This document shows, in pieces, positions 9,806-19,175 of a stretch of 64,000 bases of DNA. This DNA is from an uncultured Carboxylicivirga sp. (GTDB lineage Bacteria; Bacteroidota; Bacteroidia; Bacteroidales; Marinilabiliaceae), in contig NZ_OY764327.1 of assembly GCF_963668385.1 (NCBI RefSeq), positions 1,054,001 to 1,118,000 on the forward strand. The letters are read 5' to 3'. The translations under genes and the position numbers were made by a program. Position 1 is the first letter of the stretch, and every line of letters begins with the position of its first letter. The notes under the pieces are model-generated. The model searched no databases. It was not told the origin of the DNA and saw nothing but the letters and a program-made list of their open reading frames with translations.

Positions 9806-12286
9806 ATGATGAAAAAACATCACCTAATTGCAATACTATTTGTATTTACATTTACACAAATAACGTTTGCACAAAATACACCCAAATCAAAAACCAGAGA
9901 AGAAGTTTTAAACATGACGATGGAAGAAATGTCGTCGCTTCCTTTGGAAGAATTAATGCAACTAATGGACATTGTCGGAGTATCCTCTTTAGAAGAACTT
10001 TACGACTTATTACTTAATAAAAATGTAGTGTCTGCATCAAAAAAAGAAGAAAGTATTTTTGATTCTCCTTTATCAACAACGGTTCTTTCGCACGATCAAA
10101 TAATTTCTTCAGGAGCAACCTGTATCGAAGAGGCACTTCGATTAGTTCCTGGTGTTATTGTTCGCGAGAAAACAAACGGTAATTTCGATGTTCACATACG
10201 TGGAAACGACAACTTACCTTCAAAAAATCTAATGCTGTATTCTGAAAATATGAATACACTAGTAATGATCAACGGACGTCCTGTTTTTAACTACTCACAT
10301 GGAGGTACTTTATGGGAAACACTACCTGTAAGTTTCGAGGATATTGATCGTATCGAAGTTGTACGTGGCCCTTCAAGTGCCTTATACGGCCCCAATGCAG
10401 TAACAGGAGTTATCAATATCATTACTCAAACAATCGAGACGAATACTCCCCTTTTATCAGGGAATATTTCAGGAGGTAATTTAAATACATATCTAGCTGA
10501 CTTAGCGCTACGTAAAAAACTAAATGATAAATTTAGCATAGGCGTTACCGGAAACTTTGAGACACGTGATCGCAACACAGATGAAATTCTTATCTATGAT
10601 AGAGATGGTGGTCAATTATCATTGGATGGAGAAAATGTTACTCCTGGCTATTTCAGCCTGGATCAGATTAACCGTATGAAAAACGGAACTCAGCATATCT
10701 GGCCCGCATATAATGTTAAAGACGAAGTTTACGATATCTACAAGTCATTTCCTAATCCTGAAAGATCAAAATATCGTTACGGTGTTAATGGATATATACA
10801 ATACGATGCAAATTCAAAAACATCGGTAAACATTATGGGAGGATATCAAAACTCCGAGGTAATGACTTCCACTATGGGTGATGTTCCAACTCCTTATTCT
10901 ACCAAATTGGCATCAACAGGCTATGTTGATATTAGGGCAAAAGTTCATGGGTTCTCTTTTCAGGCTAACTACAATGGAGGAACCATCGATTACATGTCTG
11001 GTAACGAAGGATTTGAGTTAGATAACCAACAATACACATTTTTGGCTGAATACAGTAAAACCTTCAAGAACTTGACAATTCGCCCTGGTGTAAGTTATCA
11101 AAGCATGTCGTACGACGATAGTAAACATATTTCTCAAATCGGCTTAGGGTACTTAAACCAGAAACAAACCATTAATATTGCTGCTGGAAGTTTACGATTA
11201 GATTATCTTCCTACGGAACGACTTCGTTTGGTTGCTGCTTTGCGCGCCGAAAAATACAATAACCCAGATGATATGTACAAATCATGGCAATTTGTTGGTT
11301 CATATAAATTAAACGATCAAAATCTACTTCGTGCAGTTTATTCAAGAGCTAACCAATCAGCATTTTTGGTTAATACCTACTCGAACTATACATGGAATAT
11401 TGTTAACATGCAATTCCCACGCATTATGCAATTCGATGGCCATACCGATAACAATTTGAAGGCAATGGATATGTTTGAGCTCGGTTATCGTACTCGTCCA
11501 CATAAAAGCATTTTGATTGATGTTGAAGCGTTTTACAATCGCTCAAAAGACTTTGTTTCTTTAGTTCCTGAGTCTACTTCACTTGCTGTTTTTAATCCAT
11601 TACAAGTAGCATTAGCACCAGCAGACAAACCAGTTGCTCCTGATATTAACGGAATTGTTAATCTTTCATTTACCAACCAGGATTTAATATCAAAGCAAAT
11701 AGGAGCTTCTGTTTCAATTGATTGGGTTCTATCTGAAAAACTATTAGCAACAGGACATGTAACTTATCAACAAACAAAACTTGATAATTACTTCCCATAT
11801 ACCCGTAACGAAGTAATTGGATATCAAGCTAACATTGCACAAACCGATCCAAACCGTGAAGCTTTAGCAGGTTCTGCAATTTACGATTATGCTATAGGTG
11901 TATCAAATGGAACTATCGACCCAATAAAACAACCATATGCCATAATTAATACGGTAACAGATAAACCATCTGAAATTGAGAATAACTTTAAGCACGAAGC
12001 AACACCTTCGGTTTGGGGAAGTGTATCATTATCTTATCGACCAACTAAGAAATGGGAGATATTTCCACAGGCTTATTTCTATGGAAACCAAACATTCATC
12101 AATCAATATGGCAATGTTGATATAGAACAATCCTTTATTGTAAATGCAAAAGCATCGTATAAAGCAACCGATAAACTCACTTTCTTTATCAATTGTCGCA
12201 ATTTACTCAACACCGAAAAGATTCAGTTTGCTTATATGGATAAAATCGGAGGATTATACTTGGCTGGAATAAATTTCAAACTATAA
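9806..12286 (+). CDS. TonB-dependent receptor with acidic N-terminal extension
   Basis: An 826-residue outer-membrane protein with a signal peptide (to about residue 22), an acidic helical segment rich in Met, Glu and Leu (residues about 30-70), then VSASKKEESIFDSPLSTTVLS and the plug domain with ERVRGPSS-type sequence IEVVRGPSSALYGPNAVTG. The rest is beta-barrel and ends NFKL. The acidic LEELM segment preceding SASKK is typical of receptors that co-occur with YfiR-like proteins. The ligand is unknown. It is probably co-transcribed with the YfiR-like gene, and a strong terminator follows the stop. Confidence 0.9.
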   Translation: MMKKHHLIAILFVFTFTQITFAQNTPKSKTREEVLNMTMEEMSSLPLEELMQLMDIVGVSSLEELYDLLLNKNVVSASKKEESIFDSPLSTTVLSHDQIISSGATCIEEALRLVPGVIVREKTNGNFDVHIRGNDNLPSKNLMLYSENMNTLVMINGRPVFNYSHGGTLWETLPVSFEDIDRIEVVRGPSSALYGPNAVTGVINIITQTIETNTPLLSGNISGGNLNTYLADLALRKKLNDKFSIGVTGNFETRDRNTDEILIYDRDGGQLSLDGENVTPGYFSLDQINRMKNGTQHIWPAYNVKDEVYDIYKSFPNPERSKYRYGVNGYIQYDANSKTSVNIMGGYQNSEVMTSTMGDVPTPYSTKLASTGYVDIRAKVHGFSFQANYNGGTIDYMSGNEGFELDNQQYTFLAEYSKTFKNLTIRPGVSYQSMSYDDSKHISQIGLGYLNQKQTINIAAGSLRLDYLPTERLRLVAALRAEKYNNPDDMYKSWQFVGSYKLNDQNLLRAVYSRANQSAFLVNTYSNYTWNIVNMQFPRIMQFDGHTDNNLKAMDMFELGYRTRPHKSILIDVEAFYNRSKDFVSLVPESTSLAVFNPLQVALAPADKPVAPDINGIVNLSFTNQDLISKQIGASVSIDWVLSEKLLATGHVTYQQTKLDNYFPYTRNEVIGYQANIAQTDPNREALAGSAIYDYAIGVSNGTIDPIKQPYAIINTVTDKPSEIENNFKHEATPSVWGSVSLSYRPTKKWEIFPQAYFYGNQTFINQYGNVDIEQSFIVNAKASYKATDKLTFFINCRNLLNTEKIQFAYMDKIGGLYLAGINFKL

Positions 12287-12293
12287 AATAAAG

Positions 12294-12326
12294 AAAGGAT
12301 GATTGCCGTTGCAATCATCCTTTTCA
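12294..12326 (+). terminator. Terminator hairpin after the TonB receptor
   Basis: AAAGGATGATTG pairs perfectly with CAATCATCCTTT around a 6-base loop, followed by a short T run. It begins 8 bp after the receptor stop codon. The rest of the gap to 12580 shows no gene. Confidence 0.8.
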
Positions 12327-12580
12327 TTATTAACCTAACCCAAATCTATGAAAAAAAATCTGATAGACTTAAAGCAAGCTCCATGCCAAACTTATGTTGC
12401 AATATGTTAATGATTGCAATTAAATATTAATCCTCCCCCTAAGCGACATTAGTTATCATTCTTTACCCTATATCTGGAGCTTATTAACATCTTTTCCACA
12501 ACAATCTGAGAATTGCTGTTTAAAAGTATCTACACATAGCTCTAATTGTTTTTTATATCTTTATCCCAAATTTTATTTAC

Positions 12581-13582
12581 ATGACAAGAAACGAACTTTC
12601 ACGAGTATTTGATGGATTTGAAAAAATGCATATCCTTGTTATTGGAGATGTAATGATCGATTCTTACCTGTGGGGAAATGTTTCACGTATATCGCCTGAA
12701 GCACCTGTACCAATCATTGCCACTACCCAAAGAGAAGATCGTTTAGGTGGGGCAGCCAACGTTGCTTTGAATATACAATCTTTAGGAGCAACCCCAATTC
12801 TTTGTTCGGTAATTGGTAAAGATGAGGCAGGAGATGTATTAAAAGGATTATTAAAGAAGGGGAACCTTCCGGTTGATGGAATTGTATCATCGAGTAACTC
12901 AAAAACCACGATTAAAACACGTATTATTAGTGAAAACCAGCACTTATTGCGTGTTGATGAAGAAGATGATAAACCATTAAAAGAAGACTTGGAGCAAAAA
13001 CTTCAATCACATATCAAAAATCTTTTAAATACGTATCGCATTGATGCCATTATTTTTGAGGATTACGATAAAGGAACACTAACTCCTGCAACTATAAGTT
13101 ATACCATTGAATTAGCGAATCAAAAAAGTATACCTACATTGGTCGATCCTAAAAAAAGGAATTTTATGGAATACCAAAAGGTAACTCTGTTTAAACCTAA
13201 CTTGAAAGAATTTTTCGAAGGAGCTAAAATTGAAGCAAACCCCGACAATCAATCAGAAATGCTAGCTGCAGGGAAAAACTTTTTAAACAGCCAACATTTC
13301 GATCATCTAATGGTTACAATGGCTCGTAGAGGGGTTATGATTATTGATAAACAAACTTATCATTTTATACCTGCCGAAATCAGAAACATTGCTGATGTTT
13401 CGGGTGCGGGTGATACTGTTATAAGTGTCAGCTCCTTATGCATGGCTTCAGCATTAGAACCATACTACATTGCCGCCATCTCAAACATGGCTGGAGGTTT
13501 AGTATGTGAGCATTCAGGTGTTGTACCAATCGACAAACAAGAGCTTTTAAATGAATGTCTTATTAAATTAGCCAAACAATAG
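12581..13582 (+). CDS. rfaE1: D-glycero-beta-D-manno-heptose-7-phosphate kinase (PfkB family)
   Basis: A 333-residue PfkB sugar kinase. VIGDVMIDSYLWG opens the fold, RLGGAANVALNIQSLGA is the first PfkB signature, and DVSGAGDTVISV carries the catalytic GAGD aspartate. RISPEAPVPI is characteristic of the HldE/RfaE domain I. The adenylyltransferase domain of bifunctional HldE is absent, so a separate RfaE2 would be needed. It makes heptose bisphosphate for ADP-heptose and so for LPS core, consistent with the GT9 enzyme 3.4 kb upstream. Confidence 0.9.
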   Translation: MTRNELSRVFDGFEKMHILVIGDVMIDSYLWGNVSRISPEAPVPIIATTQREDRLGGAANVALNIQSLGATPILCSVIGKDEAGDVLKGLLKKGNLPVDGIVSSSNSKTTIKTRIISENQHLLRVDEEDDKPLKEDLEQKLQSHIKNLLNTYRIDAIIFEDYDKGTLTPATISYTIELANQKSIPTLVDPKKRNFMEYQKVTLFKPNLKEFFEGAKIEANPDNQSEMLAAGKNFLNSQHFDHLMVTMARRGVMIIDKQTYHFIPAEIRNIADVSGAGDTVISVSSLCMASALEPYYIAAISNMAGGLVCEHSGVVPIDKQELLNECLIKLAKQ

Positions 13583-13717
13583 GTAAATTAAGATCGTAAC
13601 CAATTACGAAAAACGAACGTAATCTGCCTAAATGTTTAAGAAAAGTTTAACTTTGGCTTTCGGAAAATAATTTCCATTTTGCAAGCCTTAACTTCATCAT
13701 AAAAAACACCAAATAAT

Positions 13718-14497
13718 ATGGGTAAGATAATTGCTCTGGCAAACCAAAAAGGAGGAGTTGGAAAAACAACAACTGCTATTAACCTGGCAGCCAGCTTGGC
13801 TGTACTTGAATATAAGGTGCTGATAATTGATGCCGATCCACAGGCTAACTCAACTTCGGGATTAGGTTTTGATTTGAAAGAAATTGACAACAGCATCTAC
13901 GAATGTATTGTTGATGGCATTGAACCCAAGGAAGCAATTCTTCAAACCGAAATTGAACACTTGTCTGTTATGCCATCGCATATCGACTTGGTTGGTGCAG
14001 AGATTGAAATGTTGAATCTTCCTAATCGTGAAAAGGTATTAAGTGGAGTACTTGAAAAATTACGCGATCAATATGATTTTATTCTAATTGATTGTTCTCC
14101 TTCACTCGGTTTGATAACAGTAAATGCTCTAACAGCTGCTGATTCGGTAATCATTCCTGTTCAGTGCGAATACTTTGCTTTGGAAGGATTGGGTAAGCTT
14201 TTAAATACAATCAAGATTATTCAAAGTCGTTTAAATCCTGATTTGGAAATAGAAGGTTTCTTGTTAACCATGTACGATTCTCGTTTAAATCTTTCGAATC
14301 AGGTTGTAGAGGAAGTTCAACGACACTTCCAGGATATGGTATTTGAAACACTTATTTCGAGAAACATAAAACTAAGTGAAGCTCCTAGCTACGGGAAAGC
14401 AGTAGTAATGTACGATGCAACTTCAAAAGGGGCTGTTAATTACCTGAACCTTGCAAAAGAATTACTCAAGAAGAATAATCTTGCAGTAAAAGAATAA
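13718..14497 (+). CDS. parA: Chromosome-partitioning ATPase ParA (Soj)
   Basis: A 259-residue protein with the deviant Walker A motif KGGVGKTTT at residues about 10-18, DADPQANSTSG and the Walker B region FILIDCSPSLG. It binds DNA nonspecifically as an ATP dimer and works with ParB for origin segregation. parB follows 31 bp downstream on the same strand. No full parS palindrome was found nearby. Confidence 0.97.
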   Translation: MGKIIALANQKGGVGKTTTAINLAASLAVLEYKVLIIDADPQANSTSGLGFDLKEIDNSIYECIVDGIEPKEAILQTEIEHLSVMPSHIDLVGAEIEMLNLPNREKVLSGVLEKLRDQYDFILIDCSPSLGLITVNALTAADSVIIPVQCEYFALEGLGKLLNTIKIIQSRLNPDLEIEGFLLTMYDSRLNLSNQVVEEVQRHFQDMVFETLISRNIKLSEAPSYGKAVVMYDATSKGAVNYLNLAKELLKKNNLAVKE

Positions 14498-14528
14498 GAA
14501 TATATTTTAATAAATCGATAGAATAAAG

Positions 14529-15407
14529 ATGGCGAAAAAGAGTGCTTTAGGACGCGGATTGGGAGCATTAATCGATAATGCAGACGAGGTAACACAACAT
14601 AGAGCTGCCTCATCATCGATCAATGAAATTGAAGTTTCAAAAATTGAAGCTAACCCTTGGCAACCACGTACTAAATTTGATGAAGACCGTCTACAGGAAC
14701 TGTCTGCATCAATTAAAGAAATGGGGATTATTCAACCCTTAACTCTTCGCAAAGTAGGAAAAGAACGTTACCAGCTTATAGCAGGTGAACGTCGATTCAG
14801 GGCTTCGAAATTAGCAGGACTTGAAAAAGTACCCGCCTATATCAGAACAGCTGATGATGATACCATGCTTGAGATGGCTTTGGTCGAAAACATACAGCGT
14901 GAAGATCTTGATCCGATTGAAGTAGCCATCAGTTATCAACGATTAATTGAAGAATGTAAACTTACACAAGAAAGTATGTCGGAGCGTGTTGGAAAAAAAC
15001 GCTCTACCATTACCAATTACTTACGCTTATTAAAGCTTCCTGCCGAAATTCAGTTGGGTTTGGTTGCCAAATATATTGGAATGGGACATGCACGAGCAAT
15101 CATTAGTGTTGAGGATCCTAACGCACAAATTCAGATTTACGAACAAACTATTAAAGATGATTTATCAGTTCGTAAAGTTGAAGAAATGGTAAGGGAACTT
15201 AACATGGGAAAATCATCTAAGAAAGAAAAGAAAGAAAAAAATCCAGATCCGGAAGAATACCGTGCACTAAAGTCACAGCTTTCATCCTTCTTTCAAACCA
15301 ATATCCAGTTCTCGCGTACTGATAAAGGAAAAGGTAAGATTGTAATACCTTTTAAATCGGATGATGAATTGGAAAAAATCATTGGTATATTGGATAAAGC
15401 CAAGTAG
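14529..15407 (+). CDS. parB: Chromosome-partitioning CTPase/DNA-binding protein ParB (Spo0J)
   Basis: A 292-residue protein beginning KKSALGRGLGALI, the N-terminal motif that interacts with ParA. The ParB/Srx domain carries GERRFRASKLAG and LVENIQREDL, and the helix-turn-helix TQESMSERVGKKRSTITNYL recognises parS. The C-terminal dimerisation part is after a lysine-rich linker. It forms one unit with parA; a candidate promoter for the next gene lies just past its stop. Confidence 0.96.
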   Translation: MAKKSALGRGLGALIDNADEVTQHRAASSSINEIEVSKIEANPWQPRTKFDEDRLQELSASIKEMGIIQPLTLRKVGKERYQLIAGERRFRASKLAGLEKVPAYIRTADDDTMLEMALVENIQREDLDPIEVAISYQRLIEECKLTQESMSERVGKKRSTITNYLRLLKLPAEIQLGLVAKYIGMGHARAIISVEDPNAQIQIYEQTIKDDLSVRKVEEMVRELNMGKSSKKEKKEKNPDPEEYRALKSQLSSFFQTNIQFSRTDKGKGKIVIPFKSDDELEKIIGILDKAK

Positions 15408-15420
15408 TTATTTAGCTTTG
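15390..15420 (+). promoter_or_regulatory. Candidate promoter for the DUF5683-transglycosylase unit
   Basis: A TTG at 15390-15392 and TAGCTTTG at 15413-15420 are separated by 20 bp, matching the Bacteroidota pattern TTG-N19-21-TAnnTTTG. It overlaps the end of parB and lies 17 bp before the next start. Confidence 0.5.
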
Positions 15421-15436
15421 CCAAAAAAGAAACACA

Positions 15437-16096
15437 TTGACCTTAACATTTTCACATCGTAAGTGGCTATTTAGCCTAATGTTATTGCTTGGCTCATGTA
15501 TATCAACATGGGCCCAATCTGATACATTAGTGTTACTGACTGACACAGCATTTTTAGAGGGTACACAAGTTGATTTTGTTAAAGATAAAAAACCTCACTC
15601 TCCTCATAAAGCAACATTCTATGCTGCAGTTTTACCGGGTTTAGGACAGATATACAACAAGAAATACTGGAAACTTCCAATATTATACGGAGGTATTGCT
15701 GCTACCGGATATGCCATTCATTTTAACTCGAAATATTACAAGAAATACAAATCGGCTTATCGCGATTTTATTATTCAGGATCCTGGAAATAAAAGTTACA
15801 TAGAATTTATTCCACCTGGACTGACAGAAGCTGATGTGGTTGGTGGAAGTTACGAATCGTGGTTCGAATCAGCTCTGGAAAGTAAAAGACAATACTATCG
15901 CAGATATCGCGATTTGAGTTACTTTATTATGGCTGGCGTTTACTTGATTCAAATAGTAGATGCTGCTGTTGATGCTCACTTTTACAATTTTAGTATTAGT
16001 GATGATTTAAGTATGAGAGTTAACCCAACTCTTATGGAACCTTCACCTATGCTTGATTTAGGCGGTGTTGGCATACAATTAAATTTTAAGTTTTAG
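15437..16096 (+). CDS. DUF5683 membrane/secreted protein
   Basis: A 219-residue protein with a signal sequence HRKWLFSLMLLLGSCISTWA and a conserved DUF5683 block HKATFYAAVLPGLGQIYNKK followed by two hydrophobic segments. The frame starts with TTG at 15437; the next Met is inside the signal core and would remove its positive residues, so TTG is preferred. Function is unknown. The order parA-parB-DUF5683-MltD is widely conserved in Bacteroidota, which hints at an envelope role. The next gene starts 5 bp after its stop. Confidence 0.8.
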   Translation: MTLTFSHRKWLFSLMLLLGSCISTWAQSDTLVLLTDTAFLEGTQVDFVKDKKPHSPHKATFYAAVLPGLGQIYNKKYWKLPILYGGIAATGYAIHFNSKYYKKYKSAYRDFIIQDPGNKSYIEFIPPGLTEADVVGGSYESWFESALESKRQYYRRYRDLSYFIMAGVYLIQIVDAAVDAHFYNFSISDDLSMRVNPTLMEPSPMLDLGGVGIQLNFKF

Positions 16097-16101
16097 ATAA
16101 T

Positions 16102-17652
16102 ATGTGGTTAAAGAAAGGATTACTATCACTTTCATTAGTGATAATAGGATTAGGTGTAAAAGGACAAACTACAGTTATTGATACCATACCAGATCCAGCT
16201 CCTGAATATCTGGAAGAGTGCCTTGATAGTTTAGTTAATCAGTGGTATGTTAGCAAATCTGCTACTGACCTTGTTTTGGACAGTATACCTGTTAACGATA
16301 GTATTTCAAAATATTCATTACCTGATTCGGTTTACATTCAACGTTTAGCAGCAATCAATTCGCCCATTAACTATACCTTTAACTCAAAGGTTAAAGCATA
16401 CATCGAATTGTATACGCTAAAAAGAAGAGAGCAGGTACAATCAATGTTGGGTTTATCAGAATACTATTTTCCTATGTTTGAGGAAGTATTAGATGCTCGC
16501 CAAATGCCACTTGAATTAAAATACCTTCCAATTATTGAATCAGCATTAAACCCAAGAGCATATTCAAGAGCTGGAGCTTCAGGTTTGTGGCAATTTATGT
16601 ATTACACAGGTAAGCAATATGGTTTAAATATCAACTCATATGTCGACGAACGTCGCGATCCATATCGCTCATCAATCGCTGCAGCCAATTTCTTGCAAGA
16701 TCTATACAATATTTATAAAGATTGGTTTTTGGTAATTGCAGCCTATAACTGTGGGCCAGGTAATGTAAATAAAGCTATCAGAAGATCGGGTGGTCACCGC
16801 GATTTCTGGAAAATCTACTATCACTTACCAAAAGAAACAAGAGGATATGTTCCTGCATTTATTGCAGCTACTTATACCTTTACTTATGCCCACGAACATA
16901 ATTTATATGCAACATCGAACCAACTTCCTATTGTATCAGACACAATAATGGTTAATCAACCGCTACATTTAAAGCAGGTTGCTGAGATGTTAGATGTTAA
17001 ACTTGATTACCTTCGAGATTTAAATCCTCAATATAGAAGAGACGTAATACCAGCTGCTAGTAAAAAAACCTATCCTTTACGATTATCTTTTAATATGGCT
17101 ACCGATTTTGCAGCCTATGAAGACACCATTTACGCTCACAAACGTAATACTTACTTTCCGGGAGGAAAACTAGTATCGAACCCGGAATATACAAAGTATA
17201 CCCCTTCGGTTCCCAAGGGTAAAGAAACTGTTTGGTACACTGTAAAATCAGGTGATGCTGTGGGATTAATTGCTGATTGGTACGATGTGAGAACAACTGA
17301 TTTAAGATACTGGAATAATGTTAGACACAACTTGATTAAAGTTGGTCAGAAACTGGTTGTTTATGTGCCTAAAAATAAGGCAGAATACTATAAGAAGATT
17401 AATACAATGAGCTACGCCGAGAAACAAAAACTTAGTGGACGATCAGTTGCAACAACATCTTCAACACCTAAAAAGGCAGAAGAAATCGACAGTAATTATG
17501 AGTATTATACCGTTAGAACGGGAGATAGTTTATGGAGTATTGCTCAAAAATTCAGCGGTGTCTCTAACAATGATATAATGCGATTAAACAATCTAACTTC
17601 AAGATCTAAGATTCAACCAGGTCAAAAACTTAAAATCAGGCCAAAAGCATAA
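16102..17652 (+). CDS. mltD: Membrane-bound lytic transglycosylase with two LysM domains (MltD-like)
   Basis: A 516-residue exported protein with a signal peptide (to about residue 21). The SLT domain is at about 120-290, with catalytic glutamate E146 in YLPIIESALNPRA and the GLWQFM motif. LysM domains lie at about 374-421 and 467-513 (YTVRTGDSLWSIAQKF). It cleaves peptidoglycan strands to 1,6-anhydro ends in the periplasm and binds glycan through LysM. It is translationally close to the DUF5683 gene. Confidence 0.9.
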   Translation: MWLKKGLLSLSLVIIGLGVKGQTTVIDTIPDPAPEYLEECLDSLVNQWYVSKSATDLVLDSIPVNDSISKYSLPDSVYIQRLAAINSPINYTFNSKVKAYIELYTLKRREQVQSMLGLSEYYFPMFEEVLDARQMPLELKYLPIIESALNPRAYSRAGASGLWQFMYYTGKQYGLNINSYVDERRDPYRSSIAAANFLQDLYNIYKDWFLVIAAYNCGPGNVNKAIRRSGGHRDFWKIYYHLPKETRGYVPAFIAATYTFTYAHEHNLYATSNQLPIVSDTIMVNQPLHLKQVAEMLDVKLDYLRDLNPQYRRDVIPAASKKTYPLRLSFNMATDFAAYEDTIYAHKRNTYFPGGKLVSNPEYTKYTPSVPKGKETVWYTVKSGDAVGLIADWYDVRTTDLRYWNNVRHNLIKVGQKLVVYVPKNKAEYYKKINTMSYAEKQKLSGRSVATTSSTPKKAEEIDSNYEYYTVRTGDSLWSIAQKFSGVSNNDIMRLNNLTSRSKIQPGQKLKIRPKA

Positions 17653-17683
17653 GTTTAATATTCAGAATATTACCATTCATAAT

Positions 17684-17720
17684 AATTTCTCCCTAAATTT
17701 TTTAGTGGAGAAATTTTCTT
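17684..17720 (+). terminator. Terminator after the transglycosylase gene
   Basis: AATTTCTCC pairs with GGAGAAATT around a 14-base loop and is followed by a T-rich run. It lies between mltD and the SGNH gene. Confidence 0.75.
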
Positions 17721-17744
17721 TTTATTTTGGTGGGTAAATCAACC

Positions 17745-19175
17745 ATGAAACAGGCACTGCGCATACTAGTCATCTATCTGGCCATAATTGGCCTTTCATA
17801 TGCATTGCTGTATATCACACCTTTTCGTTTTAATCCACAAACACTAAACCTAAATAACCCTAAGGATATAATCGTTGATGAACAAGATAGTTCTGAAATA
17901 ATTTCTTTACTTGAAAAGGATACTCTAAAAAACCTTTTACCAGATACAACCTCAACTCATTTACTACCCAAAGACACTGTAATTGTTTCTGAACATTTGA
18001 GTTGTCCAACTTCATTTTTGCTACAACTCAAGGAACTCAATCATCGCCTTTCTCAAGTACATCAGAACAAAGAAGTTGTTAGAATATTGCATTTTGGCGA
18101 TTCGCAAATTGAGGGTGATAGAATAACCGCTTATCTTCGCGAAGCCTTTCAGAACCGATATGGAGGAAGTGGTCCCGGTTTAAACTGTATACTTGATCCT
18201 CACCGCATCAATCGATCTATTTGGTTAGATAATGGTGATAATTGGAAACTCTATTCGATTTACGACAGAAATAGGGATAAAAATAGAAATACCTATGGTT
18301 TACTAGGTCAATATGCATTTTTGAAATCTGAAGAAGTTGGTGAATTTAAGTTATCTAAATCTCCGTGGGCTGAACCTCACGCAAAAAACTATCAAAGTAT
18401 ACGCCTTTTTATTGCACCTCACAAGGGATCTATTAACATTAACGGATCAATTAAAAACTCTGAAGTGATTAATGATTCACTTTCTCCATCAACTAACATG
18501 ACGGAAATAAACTGGTCTTTCCCTCATGTTTCCCCCTCATTGGCACTCAAAATAAAAAGCACTGATGATATTGCAGTTTTAGGAGTAGCTCTTGACAGTA
18601 TATCAGGGGTAGCGGTTGATAATATCGCCTTAAGAGGGCAAAGCTCACCCTTGCTACACCGAACCAATGCTGACTTATTTAAAGCGATGAGTGAACATCT
18701 TAATATTGGTATGATTATTTTGCAGTATGGTACCAATATGATTCCTATCGAAACATCAAACTATAGTTTTTATAAAAAGATACTTTCAAAGCAATTTGAT
18801 ATTCTTTCAAAACTAATACCAAACAAACCCATACTATTTATTGGCATTGGCGATGCTGCAAAAAGCTTTGATGGTAAAACCGAATCATATCACCATTTAC
18901 AAGAACTTAGAGATGCACAAAAAGAGTTGGCTTTAGAGTATGGTTTTGCCTATTTCGACTTGTATGAAGCTATGGGAGGGGAAGGATCTATAATTAAATG
19001 GACACAAACTACACCTCCACTTGCGTTAACCGATTACATTCATTTTTCGCGAGTTGGAGGAGCCAAAGCGGCAGATTACATTATGGATGCCCTTTGGAAA
19101 CAAGTTGATCAATTTGATTATCCAATCAAAGGCATAAAACAAACCACAGATAGTTTACAGGTATGGAGCAACTAA
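17745..19175 (+). CDS. Membrane-anchored SGNH/GDSL hydrolase-type protein
   Basis: A 476-residue protein with an N-terminal anchor (ILVIYLAIIGLSYALLYI) and a periplasmic SGNH fold: LHFGDSQIEGDR with the nucleophile serine near residue 120, LQYGTNMIP, and a late TDYIHFS carrying the Asp-x-x-His pair near residue 430. The ATG at 17745 is preferred over an upstream TTG. Its end overlaps the MBOAT gene by 13 bp. Such pairs move acetyl groups across the membrane and onto an exported glycan, as AlgX/AlgI-like systems do; which glycan is unknown. Confidence 0.8.
   Translation: MKQALRILVIYLAIIGLSYALLYITPFRFNPQTLNLNNPKDIIVDEQDSSEIISLLEKDTLKNLLPDTTSTHLLPKDTVIVSEHLSCPTSFLLQLKELNHRLSQVHQNKEVVRILHFGDSQIEGDRITAYLREAFQNRYGGSGPGLNCILDPHRINRSIWLDNGDNWKLYSIYDRNRDKNRNTYGLLGQYAFLKSEEVGEFKLSKSPWAEPHAKNYQSIRLFIAPHKGSININGSIKNSEVINDSLSPSTNMTEINWSFPHVSPSLALKIKSTDDIAVLGVALDSISGVAVDNIALRGQSSPLLHRTNADLFKAMSEHLNIGMIILQYGTNMIPIETSNYSFYKKILSKQFDILSKLIPNKPILFIGIGDAAKSFDGKTESYHHLQELRDAQKELALEYGFAYFDLYEAMGGEGSIIKWTQTTPPLALTDYIHFSRVGGAKAADYIMDALWKQVDQFDYPIKGIKQTTDSLQVWSN

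Noticed and set aside
12679-12688. TGTTTCACGT resembles half of a parS site upstream of parA
   Set aside because: The second half does not continue the palindrome (TGTTTCACGTGAAACA) and it lies inside the heptose kinase gene; a chance match is likely.
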